Positions 1 through 12,657 of a stretch of 64,000 nt of DNA are shown here, one piece after another. Positions within the stretch are counted from its first letter, which is position 1. Every line of letters starts with the position of its first letter. Where the stretch lies: assembly GCA_944990035.1 (NCBI GenBank), contig CALYLX010000115.1:124001-188000 (forward strand), in the 5' to 3' direction. Position numbers and translations under genes: made by a program. This DNA comes from Clitopilus passeckerianus (taxonomy: Eukaryota; Basidiomycota; Agaricomycetes; Agaricales; Entolomataceae). Under the pieces are notes generated by a model. That model was not told the origin of the DNA and did not search any database. It saw nothing but the letters and a program-made list of their open reading frames with translations.

Positions 1-1
1 T

Positions 2-223
2 TTTTCGAGTCGTGCTTCTCGCTGGGAGAAGATATCTGGGGCTACTACCAAGCAAGATGAAGCCGCAAAGGACGGTATGAGAGCGTATGCCTTGCAGCAA
101 GCTAACATGTTCCTTGAGATGCGTCAGCTGTGTGAAACGTGGTGGGCATACAGACCTGACCCTTCAATACCGCGCCCTGGTCGACCGAAGAAGCGGTCTA
201 TAAATGCAGTTATAGTTGCATAG
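2..223 (+). CDS. C-terminal end of an unidentified protein (cut by window edge)
   Basis: The second forward frame is open from the first base to a TAG at 221-223, giving 73 residues of a C-terminus. It is charged and aromatic (LCETWWAYRPDPS) and ends in a proline-arginine-lysine stretch, PGRPKKR, resembling an AT-hook or nuclear-localisation motif. Nothing upstream is visible, so the start, domains and family are unknown. The tail would suit a DNA-binding or transposon-derived protein, but that is a guess from composition. It could also be a chance open frame. Confidence 0.35.
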   Translation, partial: FSSRASRWEKISGATTKQDEAAKDGMRAYALQQANMFLEMRQLCETWWAYRPDPSIPRPGRPKKRSINAVIVA

Positions 224-915
224 CCACTCAATTTTGTAGTAAAAAGAATTATATCATACTTCATTACGAGTGTATATCAGTGTGCCAAGCACAGTAGCTT
301 AGAATAGCACAGTGAATATGTGATATGCCCAAATAGTCAATACGGCGGTCGATACTGATTGACCTGTGAGCGTATCCCAATATAGAAGTACGGCGGCATC
401 GTCTGAGGCAACGAGGAAGAAGCAGACACAGCGCGTGTGAAGGATTGCTTGCAGGGGCGGAGGTAGCTTCTAGTTGAGGTGGTAAGTGCACCTGATACGC
501 TCTGATAAGAGAAGGAGGTGCACACAGCGTCTCTAATATGAGATGATTGATGCACATCATCATCTCTAATTAGAGTCTGTGTTGCATCGATGTCTGATCT
601 CTATTTGAGGATATTGTGCACCTATCTGACAATACGTGGTGCAACAGTTGTGTTGGGTTTGCATTAGGATTCCCCTAATCCAGGATGGCACCAAACAATC
701 CCTGCGTAGCTCGATACCGACCTGCCTCAAGAGTTCTGGAGCCTTCAGAGAATCAACGGCATTCCCACAACGTCCACCCACACTCAAGAATTACGTGCGC
801 ATCGCCGAGTAGATCTATGTCATTCGGTCCTAACACTGATGAGTCTGGGTTTCAAAGTCAATATGTTGGCATTGACATCCACGTGCGACTGCTATGAGTC
901 ACCTTTTGTCCAGCT
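224..915. other. Intergenic, no gene seen
   Basis: No coding stretch with credible splice sites was found. The 3' half is the promoter side of the F-box gene that follows. Confidence 0.5.
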
Positions 916-922
916 TATAAAA
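916..922 (+). promoter_or_regulatory. TATA box of the F-box gene at 979
   Basis: TATAAAA lies 57-63 bases before the ATG at 979. The same element and its flanks (TTATAAAATGGGACG, or close to it) occur before the inverted copy of this gene (16334-16340), so the promoter was duplicated with the gene. The ATG at 922 overlaps this box and is therefore not the translation start. Confidence 0.7.
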
Positions 923-978
923 TGGGACGTGACTTTTCTCCTGTACCATCACCGTTTAAGCTACTCCTACGGGCTGCT

Positions 979-2294
979 ATGGTCGAAATCCCGAATGAGA
1001 TCCTCGAGTCTGTTATGGCTCTCGTATGCTGTTCCTGGCAAAAACCAGGCGACCCATCTTTCCGACGGGATAAACGACCTGTACACGAGAAAGATGCCAA
1101 AACTACCCTTGGCTCATGTCGACTCGTCTCAAAACAATTCCTTGCAGTCACGAATATTTTCTACCCTCGATGCGTAACATTCATCCTGTACTGGGATAAG
1201 GACGCAACCATTGACTCAAACACCTACCTCGACCGCCTCAATGAGCTGCTAGCTTCCTCATTTTCGACCATCGGACACCTCCTCCAATCCGTCAGGTTGA
1301 CCCTGCTCACCGAGTATGAGGCTGATAATGAAAATGTAGAGAAGTTACTCTCCTACATCGACAGGCTACCAAATGTGAAGGAATTATCCATTGAAGGCCT
1401 ATTTTGGACCGATACCTCCACAAAACTGTGGTCCCGTCGCATACAGAATTTGAAGACGAAGATCACGTCGCTAAAGTGGACAAATACGTTCAGCTCTGCT
1501 GCTGGATTGATAAACGCCACGGCCGCCGTAGCGCCTAAGCTTGACCAGTTTGAGATCCACAGGGGAGATCTGGCAGACAGAAAGACCATTCCTGTGACGG
1601 GTGGTGAACATGGCAGCGACATATTATCACAGGCAACTTACTTCGGCTTCTACGATGCGACAAGCCACGTCATTCCAGCCGTCTTTGAATCGGTAGTTTG
1701 TATGGGAGGGAGGTTCAAAGATGTGTATCTCAAGTTAGAGGACTGCAATATGTATCCGGAAGAGTGGAGGAGTCTTGACAGACTTTTGAAGCAATGCGGA
1801 TCTCGTCTTGAACATCTCACGATTGATCTCGGTCACTCAGGACGTGCGTATGCCTACTTACCGTTACAAGCCTTGATTCTGATTGTATCATCTCATACAC
1901 AATAGCCTTGTCTCCAATCTCCCTCTTGGCGAATCATTCCATTCGCACTTTCAAGATAGTATTGACCTCGTTCAACGAATTGGGACTGCCACCCGAGGCC
2001 GTCAGCATCATCTCCTCTGTCGGCTCTCTCGCTCTGACAGAGCTTGCTATTGATATGACCATATGGTCCGATGGTTTCGTGGAGCGGCTCATGGTGGTGG
2101 GCTTTGATTTGTTCGAGGAAGCGCTAGTGGAGAAGTTTGGGGCGTCGGAACTTCCAAATACCTTTGTCACGATCAGACCCCCTCGAGGGGGTCAGACCCA
2201 TGAGGTGGGTCGGGATCTGGCTATGCAAATGCGGGAGCAGATGCCTGAGATGCTGAGAAGGGAGAAACTGGAGATTCAGATAATGACTGATTGA
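979..2294 (+). CDS. F-box-like protein (intact copy A)
   Basis: Two exons, 979-1843 and 1906-2294, join across a 62-base intron (GTGCGT...AATAG) to give 417 residues; the sum is a multiple of three. The N-terminus (VEIPNEILESVMALV, then SCRLVSKQFLAVT) has the pattern of an F-box, the Skp1-binding module of SCF ubiquitin ligases. The rest looks like the degenerate leucine-rich region usual in mushroom F-box proteins (LLSYIDRLPNVKELSIEG, RLEHLTIDL). The start is set by the TATA box just upstream. A decayed inverted copy lies at 15045-16270 and preserves the same intron. Its substrate is unknown. A palindromic insertion absent from the other copy lies near the 3' end. Confidence 0.75.
2176..2193. 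repeat. Perfect 18-bp palindrome inside a coding exon
   Basis: GACCCCCTCGAGGGGGTC equals its own reverse complement and is followed by CAGACCC, repeating the CAGACCC into which it is set. It encodes part of a Pro-Pro-Arg-Gly-Gly stretch and keeps the frame open. The corresponding place in the inverted copy lacks it. Confidence 0.8.
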
Positions 2295-5200
2295 TATTTT
2301 GTTGCGTATTGAGCTTCTCATACATTCGGGTCGTGTACTTGACGTTTTGTATAGTTGTATATAGCTAGGGAAGACCTGGCGATGAGAATACTTCGTAATA
2401 ACTCAACAAAGTTGTCAAGAGAAACGCTCATCGAGAGCGTTCCTGGGAGGTATGCTTGACATCTTCAGGTGATCATTCAACTTCCAGAGATCAACATAGC
2501 CTCGAAGTCAATCAATCAACACACTTCAGTAGTACATTAACTTTCAGGCGATTGCGGATGTTCCTTCTGTCTCTGACCGACACATTGTAGTTGGACAGCC
2601 TCATGGCCCACTTCGGACACACCTCGTTGAAAGTGGTTTGGATTCGGTGAGAGCGGTGTGGAAGGGTATCCTACCCTCCTCACGGGTTTCCAAAACCAGG
2701 TCGTTCCGACCTTCAAGATGGTTTCTCACTCGCTCTCCGTCAAGATTCCGAAGCTCGTTCATAGACAGTCAAGAGATTCCTTCGGGGATCAGTCTACTAT
2801 TTTCATTCGGAATCCACGTTGTGCATCAGAACCGTCAAGATTCCGGTTCCCTCGTGTAAGCCACGCACCCTCCCTGGGATGGATTGGAAAGGATTTTGAG
2901 GTCATATTTCTGTTTATTGCTTCTTTATTACAGTACATTACATTTTACTATTATTCTTCGTTTCAGGCTATTTCTGGTGCGGGTATGATCATGAAGATCA
3001 GTACCTTGGTGGACATAGGGTCGAGATCCACTCTTAGGACGCGTAAACGGCCCTGTTGGGGTCACAGTGCGCCTACGCGAGTGGAATCTCCCCGAGTCAT
3101 TGCCATTCGGGTGCAGATTGGATTGTGATTGCCTTATCCGGTTGTAGAGCTGCCTTTTCCGTAGTACTTCTTTTCGTCTCGTGATCATGTATTCTCGCGC
3201 GCGTCGCGCGTCTTTGAATGAATTAGGTTCTCTCGCGGATTCCCTGTGACCCGGTGCCCGCGTCCCACCTTCGGCACCGCATTATGTAAGCTCGGCCGCC
3301 TCCCCTCCTCCTCCATTCTCCCCCATTCTCCCCCCGCCTAGAGGCTCCATTCTGAGACTCAATTGTTTCTTTCTGAGCTGGAAAAACCGCCCGGTCACCA
3401 CCTCCTAGGTGGCGGCGGTCACAGCGTCTGGCTCGGCTCCCTGCCCCTTTCTCTGAGTGCCTCGCTGATTGCCGGTCGGGGTTTGAATATAAACTAAAGG
3501 TACCTTACGAGATAGTTCATCGTCAAACGCGCTTCGATGATACATTCTCTGCAGGAGTAATATGAAGGCCTATTTTTAATGTGTGGCAGAATTTTCTAGT
3601 GTTAAGAGTAGTGATAGACCGCGCAAAATGTCCTCCAAAACGAAAATTCGTATGATTTGCCTCTTTTAAGCTCCGCCCGATCGACGTAAAGTATGTTTTT
3701 CCCTTCGTGAATGTCGATTTGTAGGCATTTTTTCCTTCATTTCCTTCAGAAGTGCAAGTGCGCTTGGCCCACTTGTTTGTGAGTGCAAAAACTCTGACTT
3801 GTTCCACGAAAACTCACCATAAATTTCCGTTTCCTCATCAGCTGCTCGAACTCCGCTTACGGTGCTTCCATCAACCGGATTTGCCCTGTCGTAAGAATGG
3901 CTCAACTCGAAATTCTATCGATTTCCGGTACATAAAACCGTAGAAGAATGTAAAATATATGTATTTACAAATGTTCAGATAGATTTCCTCGCATAGAAAC
4001 GTGGGAGAGCCAACCAACAGCACCATTTCCAGTGCGTGCGCGACCGAAATCACACCAAAACTTCGCTTCCTGTGCGATAAACGTATTCGTGATCCGTAGA
4101 CGAAGGCCTGCCCGCCCGGAATATGTGCGTAGAGGGTGTAGAGCGGGCTAAATTGCGATTCTACCCCCGCCTCGTTGTTTACCACTACCTACAGAACCAA
4201 ACACGAATATGCCTTCTCACTGCAGTGCCCCCAGCGCGGTCACCGGATTTTGTGACCGCCAGCTAAATCGACGCGGCCGGTCACCAAAATGCTGTGACCG
4301 CGGCCCAGGGAGTCCCATGGATGTCTCCTCGTTCTTGACACCTCACCACTACGATCAGATTTACGGTCAACCAGTGACCGTTCTCTCAGTTTCTCTTCAG
4401 TATCGAGGATCACACGGATCCTCACCTTCTCGGCAAGTTACAGATTAGCTAGCTGAGTATTTCATTCAGTTTTCTTTCTCATTCTACGTTACATTCGTGG
4501 TTGTGTCGGGAAGCCTACGGCTTCTCTTGCTACGCTACGTTTCCGACTGATCCCTCTCTCTTCCCCACTTCTCTCGTACCCAGGTACCCGGACCGAGCCC
4601 GGTAGAGTCGGCACCCCGCGGCTAGGAGGCTTCTTTCTTCCTCACCGTTATGGTGTGGTATGAGGAGTTTAATTTAAAGTCTTAGAATATCGAACCGTTC
4701 AACCTCACGCCTCGCAGCCTCTAGTACTCTCCAGGCTCAATGTCAAGGGCGTGAGCTAGAATTCATGGTGAAGATCTGATTCTGCAGCCAAGAGCGTATG
4801 ATTGTAGCAAGATAAAATAGGCTGTGTATATATCTGTAAACAACGGCCAAAATTAAGACTTCATAATAAACCACCTCTGAGAAACCAAGAATAAAGCTAC
4901 CAACCCACTGATTGTTTGCAGCAAGTCAAATCGATCTGTGGACACCAGATAGCAAGACCGCCATGAGTACGATAATGGCAATGCGTGTGGGCTTTGATGG
5001 TGGGCTGAATGCAGATTTTGGTTTCGGAAATGCACTTTTTAACGGGGAATGGGAATGTCATTTACCTCGGTTGAAATCTGAGTTACCTACTAGTAGAACA
5101 TGCACACAATCAATGTTCAGCGTCCAACTATTGAGTGTAAGAGGTGTCAAGATAGGATCGGATGCCATCGAAACTGTGTTGGCTTCCGGCCACTGTGGGC

Positions 5201-6023
5201 ACATACACGGTTACCCACTCATGAATAGACCAGTGATGAGCAGCTTTAGGAGACCCTAGCTATTTCAAATGTTTTAGTTGAGTCTACTGCTCTGCCAACG
5301 CCTTGTAGAACACCAGTCGAGAAGATCAAGATGGGAAGAACCCGGTTTAAAGACAACCGGTTTAGTTCTAGGTAGGTCGGCCACGCACCAACTTGGAGGA
5401 AGAACGCAGCCTTCGAGATCGGGAAATTGTCTATATATCATGGGTTGACCGATCTGAGTACTCAGGGAAGACGCAGCTCAGAATCGGATGAACTCATGTT
5501 GATCCCGATCTGTGGGAATAGCGCTTCTCTTTGATCTTCTACCACCAAATACGACGCGATCCGGAAAGAATTCTTGAGGCTATGAGAAGAGGCCATGTTT
5601 ATGGAGACAGGAACGCAAGAGGAACGATGTTCTGGTGATGACGTCGGTAGAGTAGTTTTTCTATGATGATGATACAGTGCCCTGAGTGGCGTGTCGCCGT
5701 GCCTGAGCCTCGACACGCGAGACTACTTCCTCGACAAAGTGGTCGTTGTTTGCTCCCTTCAGCTACATCCCGCCGGCCTCAACTCACCTCCATACGGATC
5801 ATCCACCCTTTCCCGACTCAGCAAGGCACGAGCGGCCAATGATACAGCCCCAATCGCCGACTCTGGGCGTATTCTATGGAACAGGTGTTACTTGTCCATG
5901 TCAAGGTTCACTCTAGAGTACGCGTATGTCCCAAGCACCTTGTTTTCTCCCATCTGACCAAAGCTTCATCTACCCAGGCAATGCGCATCCCCAAACAACG
6001 CGTGACCTATTGAACGAGGAAGC
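2295..6023. other. Long gene-poor stretch, possible transposon debris
   Basis: About 3.7 kb with only short open frames and no credible spliced gene. It holds pyrimidine-rich runs (near 3300-3345), repeated TCAAGATTCCG words near 2740-2845 and several GGTCAC/GTGACC motifs. A short cysteine-rich frame near 5124-5170 (CKRCQDRIGCHRNC) was seen but has no surrounding gene. No long terminal repeats or transposase could be shown. Confidence 0.4.
4236..4304. repeat. Two adjacent hairpins sharing GGTCAC/GTGACC arms
   Basis: The first hairpin has arms GCGGTCAC (4236-4243) and GTGACCGC (4252-4259). The second has arms CGGTCAC (4278-4284) and GTGACCG (4294-4300). The same CGGTCAC word recurs near 3390-3425 and 4375. 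Function unknown; such arms are seen in termini of non-autonomous DNA transposons, but no matching termini were found. Confidence 0.5.
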
Positions 6024-7128
6024 ATGAAGGGTCCGTTGGAGCTTGACGTGACGTATATCCCGATATTCCCTGGGGTCGACGATGTTTCCGCTCGGTATGT
6101 CTCCATAGCTTTCTGGCGTATACTCTGGCGGACATCCTGACCCCCCGTTAGTTTCCATCTCTAGCGACCACCACTTCCCCCTCGTCCTCTCGTGGGCTTC
6201 AACTCCACGCTATCCCTATCGTCTCCCTCATCCTCTCCCTGGTAGCATGGTACGAAGCATCGGTCAAAGTCGCAGAATCAGCCAGGAGGCCTCATATATG
6301 GGTTGGCGATCTATATGAGAGCGGATAGCGATTGCTTGGGTTTGGGTTGGGAGGAACGCGTCTTCTTGCTATGCAGAGCTATCCTTGATTCTCATTCCTT
6401 GCTTCTCCCTCGTCTAGCCTCTCCTTTGCCTCTTCTCGATACTCTGACCTTCAGCTGGCACCACGGGTCTCCGTTTTGCATTTGTCAATACATCGGCGCC
6501 TACCGCCTGGTTATACGCAAGTCGCTGTCTGTGCCCTACGTCGCCCTTCCTTTTCTCACGATTGACATGCTCAAGGAACCCTACCCGTGGAGCGTAGAGG
6601 AAGAAGAGACGTCACAAGGGAGGAAGACAAGATTCGGTATCGCTGGGTGTATAGGAGGATGATTCCTCTAGGTACGTCGACCAAGCATTCAGAATCCAGA
6701 ACAGGAAGCCTGATCAATTTCTAATATAGCACTTCAGTCGGTTGTATCACCGTCCTTGTTTTCCCAACGACGCCGGATGTTAGCTCTCTCCCTCCTCCTC
6801 CCTACGACCCCAAATTCCTGCTTCTCTCCGCTCCTGTGGTGTATCGTGTAGCAAGACGACCGGGGGCGGGACAGGGAGAGGACACTCGACTCTATACGAC
6901 TTTATAGGAGAGATGAATGATGCGAACGAAGGCATAGCCTCTTGGATATGGCCGTACGTGATAGGACATGCTTGTTTTGAACTGGGAGGTATGTATATCC
7001 TCCAGCTCGATACTGCCGTTCACTCTCACCTCATCTCTTCCTCCCTTTCTTTTCTCGCGGCAGCATCTCTAGAAGTCTCTCCAATAGTCTCTCCGACAAG
7101 CAAGCTCCCACTCTTAATGGACTTTTAA
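6024..7128 (+). other. Exon-like segments of an unidentified or decayed gene
   Basis: Several stretches read like exons with plausible splice sites: from ATG 6024 (MKGPLELDVTYIPIF...) to a donor near 6091 (GTATGT), on from an acceptor near 6167 (DHHFPLVLSW...), and a last pair around 6985 (donor GTATGT, acceptor GGCAG) ending at TAA 7126-7128. I could not join the segments into one open reading frame, and no family is recognised. It may be a pseudogene or chance; treat as a pointer only. Confidence 0.2.
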
Positions 7129-9032
7129 CGGGCTTCGGATGCGTAGACGCCACTCCCACCGTCTCGATCTCATACACCGTTCCCCAATCGCCAACCCCGA
7201 CTCATCGGCTAGCGGCTGGATTTATTAAACGGAAACGGAAGTACCGAGTCCGAGTCTTTTGCTCTCCAACCATCCGCGTTCGCCATTGCCATGTCTGAGT
7301 ACCAGAGAGGCGATGTTCCGGTGGAACTTACCTCGAGCTCAACGGAGTGGTTACCATCCGTGAACCCCATATAGAGCGGTCGACTAACCTAACCTTTCCT
7401 ATAGTGATATAGACCCATCCTTTAGGCGTGCTGTGCTCGTTGTGCACCTAGAAAATGGGCTCACTATCGTGGTCGAGTGGGATTGGGAATCGTGCTTGTA
7501 TGTTGGTTGTTGTTGACGTGGAAGCTCTCCAGCTGACCGGTTGTTCATCTTAGGCCAATCCAGGTGTCTTACCCTAACCGCGAAGCATCAAGTCTGAGGA
7601 TGTCTGAGTGGACGAGAGAAGAGAGGTTTGTGAGGAGGGGGAGAATTTTCGCAGGCGACAACACTTCTGCTGGGTACGTACTTTTCCTCGAGCTTTCAGA
7701 ATGCAGATCGGGAGTCTGAACTAGTTTTCATCTAGCATCCTGTCGCATGTATTATCATCCGTATACCCTCAACGGCTATGGTTCATACCCCTTCTCGCTC
7801 TTCCTACTCCCGGGCACGAGAAAAAGAAGTAGAACAGAACGCGACGAGGATATGATGCTCGGCCGGGGATGGGGGTAGCGGTCTTGAGGCGACGTTGAAG
7901 CCAGGGCCTAGAGACAGATGAGAGAATCTGACCTCGGTGCTTGGGGTTCGAGACATTGGGGTCTGAGGGAGAAGGAGCAGTCGACCATGATGAGGCCACT
8001 TCTGCTCGGTACGCATGAGATGGTCGTGCTCATATTCGGGCGGCTAACATGGCTTTATACATAGCCCCCTTGTATATCTCCCGGACGCCTTATTATTCGT
8101 GGAGTTGCTACGTCACAGCTCAGTCTCGCCAGAGTAAGGAGTCGGTCTCACCTTGGAATTCGAGATACCATATCGACGTAGGGACGTGACCTAGGGTTGT
8201 CGTAGGCTATGAGGTTGGGGGAAATTGGCTCGTCCTCGTCAACAGTAAGCATTCCTTAAATTATCTACGTTTAACCAGGTTCTTACGACTCTCATCTTCG
8301 CAGTGCTTGGCCCCAGGACGCTCTTTTCCTATTCAATATTTGGGCACGCAAGAGGTGTGTCTTCTCGTTCTTTCCATTAGGCTGCTGGTTACTCACTTCG
8401 TTCCTTAGCTAGATCGTTCGCAGAGCGGAACGCGAGGAGATCGAATTTATTATAAGAGGAGTGCAGAGATTTGGCATATGCTAGCCACTGGAATGATACC
8501 GGATCGCTGCCATCTCCTTTGGTCCTATTTCTTTCTTAGTCTACGCACGCCAAGTATCGTCTTTCCCTCCCTCCCTTAAATCTCAAGTGACTTTGTATTG
8601 ACTGTCGACGTGTTGTGTCGAGCGAGAGGACCGAGTCCTTGAACCAAAGGAATGAGTGATTTTGACCCGACTGGGGACTGTATTGTGCACCGCTTGCTAG
8701 CTCGAAACACCGCGAGGTTAGAAGATCGATCCCCATATGTCATCCACCTCCTTCTCTGGCACGCAAAAGTACCTGATGATTTACATTAACCTGATGAATC
8801 AGGCATGGTACGAGCCTCACAAATGCTCTAGAGAGAGAACCAACGCACTCATGAATCTTGGACGGTGCGAAGCCAAGGATTTTAACGAAGAGAGAAAACC
8901 TGGCGTATTAGAAGGACAGAATGGGAACCTGTATACAAGTCTACATATCATTGATTTGATTATTGTCCAGAGTGCGAAAAAGTTGGTAAAGAGAAGGGAG
9001 GTACAGGTCTACACCTAACTGTCATGTGACAG
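7129..9032. other. Intergenic, no gene seen
   Basis: Short open frames on both strands with no supported start or splicing. Donor-like GTACG words with downstream AG sites (for example 8020-8070) hint at decayed exons, but nothing could be assembled. Confidence 0.4.
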
Positions 9033-11724
9033 CTATGAATCACAAAGTGTACATTCCTCACGGCGTGGTTCGTAAACGCACCGACTGGGATAATAAATAA
9101 GGTCTTCCCCTTTGACGGGTGCTCGGATCTTGTACCTGAAAAGGGCAAAAAAGCTCAGTAACAAGCAGATAGAGATGAGAGGGCGCATGGACTGACATGT
9201 GGGCCAAATGACGCTTTACTCGAGCCTTGCTATCTGGCATTGCTAAGTTGATAGTGCAATGCGCGCATCCCCAGCCGACATCATAGTCTCGTCTACGATG
9301 GAACCGACGAACATACTGGAGCTGATAGTCGGATAACTCACGCCACACAACAGGTGTATCTCTATGGTCGCCAGACATAGCGTGAGCAACCTGAGGCAGT
9401 GAAACCGAGTGAGAAGGCGAAGTGCAAAAATCGGGAAAATTTAACGCACTGCTGATCGCCAGTCGTGGACTAATATCTTGTTATTGTCGCACGTTGTGCA
9501 AAAATACCTGAAGCCCATCTGGTCCATGTCATCAATCGTTGCTGTTGTTGGATCTAGCCCTGCCTGATGCACCAGCTCGGCAGCAAATACATATCCGCGC
9601 TCGGAAACCTCCATCCTTCCGTGTCTAGGAAACATATGCCACAGGTCCACAGATCCCAGCATGAATGCAGAGATGCTCCCTCCCAGCCGAACCAGGCATT
9701 GGCATAAGACCTTTCGTAATGATCATCGTCGACACTGCAGCTTGAACAGAGGAAGATGGATGTGGCTAGGTTCAAAGGCTCTATCGCGGGATATTGCATT
9801 TCCTCTCCATGTGTAGAATCAGAGGTTCCGGATTTCTTCGATGGGATTGTGCCGTTCGGCTGACTGCTTTCCATATGAGTCTACCACCGAGATTTGCAAC
9901 GGACGAAGCGACATACCGTTCCCGATTTAACGAAAGTACCTCTTCGCGAAGCCTACACTTCATGTTGTCCCTACAAGCCGTTACGAAGCCCGGAATCTGA
10001 GAAACACAGACTTCAAAGTCTGTTTTCGTCACGGGGTTATCCCACTTGGCATTGATAAGAGAGTTGAAGCCGGGAAGTATCATAATATCGGCGATCGTGG
10101 GGTGATAGACCCATTCACGAGGGTGTAAGGTCTTAAGATAATCCTCAAATACTTCCCTGAATATGTCCTTTCTGACCCAAGAAACCCTATTTTGACGCTT
10201 CTCTTGGATGCGAGGCTCCAAGATCGGACGGATGTGTTTCCAGCCTGAAGGGAAGCGGTAAGGCTATGGTGCGTGAGGGTTTTACTTGGGCACATACTAC
10301 GGTCTGTTAACTCTCGACTCTGTTGAACTTGCGGCTGCTGGGATATGACATAGATGCCTGTGTCTATGTAACCAAGTTCTCTAAAGCGCCTGAAGATTCT
10401 GCAGCGGAGATAAGGCGTTAGACAAGAAATATTTAGATGAACCAACTCACTCGTCCCGTCGGTCTCTCTGGCGTTCGTATTTCTTGGCCTTTTTACTGGT
10501 TCTGAGGTCAAGATGCCATCTATTGAGAACCCCAGCATGCTACGACAACGCGAGCAAAGGCCCCGCCACAATATTGCAACGAAACATACATCAATGATGC
10601 TCCGAACAAGCGTCTTCCTTTCTTCAAGGAAGTCTGTTGCCCTCTGTCTCGCTCCAGAAACACGTCTATGAATGGCATCTTGATATGCTGCCCACTGCCT
10701 CGAGATGTCGTAGATATCCGAGAGCCAGTACTATCGACCTTTGGACGTCTTACGTCCTTTCGCCCATCCACCACCTGCGGAGAGCAAAGTTGGATTTTCT
10801 CCAGTCAACACAAGGACAAGGCACGTACGCTTCGTATACGGTACAATATCCAATAAAATTTCATCAAATTCAGGATATTCCTTCTTAAATTTGATGGTAG
10901 ACACAAGACTACATCGACGATCAGATACGCAGTTGGCTTGAATTCTAGGTACCCACTTTTCCTTCCTGCACGGGACACACGCACGTCGGAGAACGCCAAA
11001 ATCGATGTTAAGAACACCAGAAGTACCGCAGCCCTGACAAAGAATTAGCAACCGCTGGGATGAAGCGAAGGCAGAACATCCTTACTTCACAACGAGTACC
11101 ATCGAAGAGGAGAGCTGCCCACTCAGCTTCCGACATGGTAGGTGGAGGTGCCGGTACACCATCCCTTTCCCGGGCCAGTTTCCACGTCCCAATCGCCCCA
11201 CGATGTATCATGACCTGACGGAAGTCCTTGTTGATGCGAGAGACGGCAATGAGGTCTTTGGGTGCGAGCCAGGCGAAAATCTGAGGGTGTAATTCATAAA
11301 CCGCGTTAGTGTCAGTCAGAAATACGCACATACCTCAAGTCCTATATCAAATGGCATAGAAGGCATCCCAGCTAGACTGCGCTGGCTCTTTGTAGTATTG
11401 CCTGAGGCTGTGTGAGACGGTTTCTTGCAGTTCGCTCGTTTTCTTGCCGCTGGGAACAGCTAGTGGGGGGGGGTCCAGTAACTGATAATTTCATTTATGC
11501 GTACGTTCTTCCGACTCATCACCATCCTTCACTTCTGGTCTTTCCATGTCATCCAAGTAATTGGTTTTCGAACCATTCCTAGCGGTTGCAGTTTGTCTAT
11601 TAGGGACCGTGGTTCTTGCTCTCGTTGCGAGTTTTGTTGTCGAGGTTTCTGCCCGTGGCTCCACAGCCTGGGTGTGGTCGTCATCGGCTCCTTTGGGGAA
11701 ACGGTTGCAGAGATGATGAGGCAA
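9033..11724 (-). pseudogene. F-box/zinc-finger family, copy 1 (dead)
   Basis: This locus aligns exon by exon with the intact genes at 32507-35155 and 50946-53604, from ATG 11724 to TAG 9035-9033, with introns at the same places. The F-box (PMPFDIGLE, IFAWLAPKDLIAVSRINKDF), the first zinc site (RCEGCGTSGVLNIDFG...CVPC) and the later Cys motifs are still visible. Two lesions break it: an in-frame TAG in the sixth exon (10733-10731) and an 8-base near-duplication in the tenth (9639-9652, CCACAG repeated) that shifts the frame. The last histidine of the C-terminal finger is also replaced by tyrosine. It is more diverged than the other two copies are from each other, so it is the oldest branch. 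Unusual splicing to skip the stop cannot be fully excluded. Confidence 0.75.
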
Positions 11725-12657
11725 AGAATTTGAGAGAATGCATTTTAGGGGTAGTGATTCAGTTATAAGACACCTGCTTACACAATGGATCTTACTTGAC
11801 TTAGATTGAGAGGCGGATCTGAATCATTACCTAAAGAAGGGTGCAACGCGTGTCTCTTGGAGCCCCTCGGATGATTATAGACCCTCTCGTCACGCCATTT
11901 CTACACTGTCGTACTACGCAATCGTGAGTTGCCTGGGCACACCAAGGAGATTCAGGAGGGATGGCTTACATGTGTCCAACTATCCAGCTACCGAATACGT
12001 TGATGGCTTGGGTCGTTTGTGGGAGACGCGAGGCCTCTTGAGTTTATTTTTGATGAAAGTATGAGAAAGAGACCGCAGACACCGGATTGGCTGAAATGTT
12101 CCAAACCGTGGTTATTCATGACCTCGTGTATCAGCCTCATGATCAGTAGAAATTGTCCTTTCAGTTGACCACGGACAACGCGGTGCAACCACCTCCATTA
12201 GACTGATTACCAGCAGCCATGCAAACGAAATCTAGGCCAGGCAAGGAAAAGATGCTTATAGATGAGCGACGAGCCAAGGCTTCTGATTATTCACCCTTTT
12301 TAATTGTTTGTATCCCCCTACCTAAATACAAGAGATATTAAAGCGACACTCTGCACGGTAAGACTTTGAACTTTTGTCATATAGCCAAAGATTTATGAGC
12401 GCTTTCTATACCAGGTAGAGCATAGAAGGCAAAAATATCTAGCAAACTATCGTCAGGGAAGTGAGTAAGCAGTAGACCCTTTGAAAAGAACAGAACATAT
12501 ATCTTGGGTTTCGTAGAAAGCAGCCTTGAGATTATGAGATCCGGACCATATGGACACTTCGTTCTTCAGTATGGATTGACGGGTTAGTTCCGTATCCCTA
12601 CAGGAGCCATTACTCAATGTGTTGACCTGGAGGAAAATCTAAACGAACCTAGCAACT
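11725..12657. other. Intergenic, no gene seen
   Basis: Upstream flank of the dead F-box/zinc-finger copy. No homology to the duplicated upstream region shared by copies 2 and 3 was noticed, and no gene is supported. Confidence 0.4.

Noticed and set aside
922..978. Upstream in-frame ATG for the F-box gene, adding 19 residues
   Set aside because: The ATG overlaps the TATA box that is conserved in the inverted copy, so it would not be in the transcript.
3220..4660. Possible LTR retrotransposon remnant
   Set aside because: No paired long terminal repeats, primer-binding site or polyprotein frame could be found.
5124..5170. Cysteine pattern CKRCQDRIGCHRNC resembling a Zn2Cys6 start
   Set aside because: Spacing and basic residues do not fit the Zn2Cys6 cluster, and no surrounding gene could be built.
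9441..9874. Reading the tenth exon of the dead F-box/zinc-finger copy as two separate small genes
   Set aside because: Both frames align to neighbouring parts of one exon in the intact copies; the change of frame comes from an 8-base duplication.
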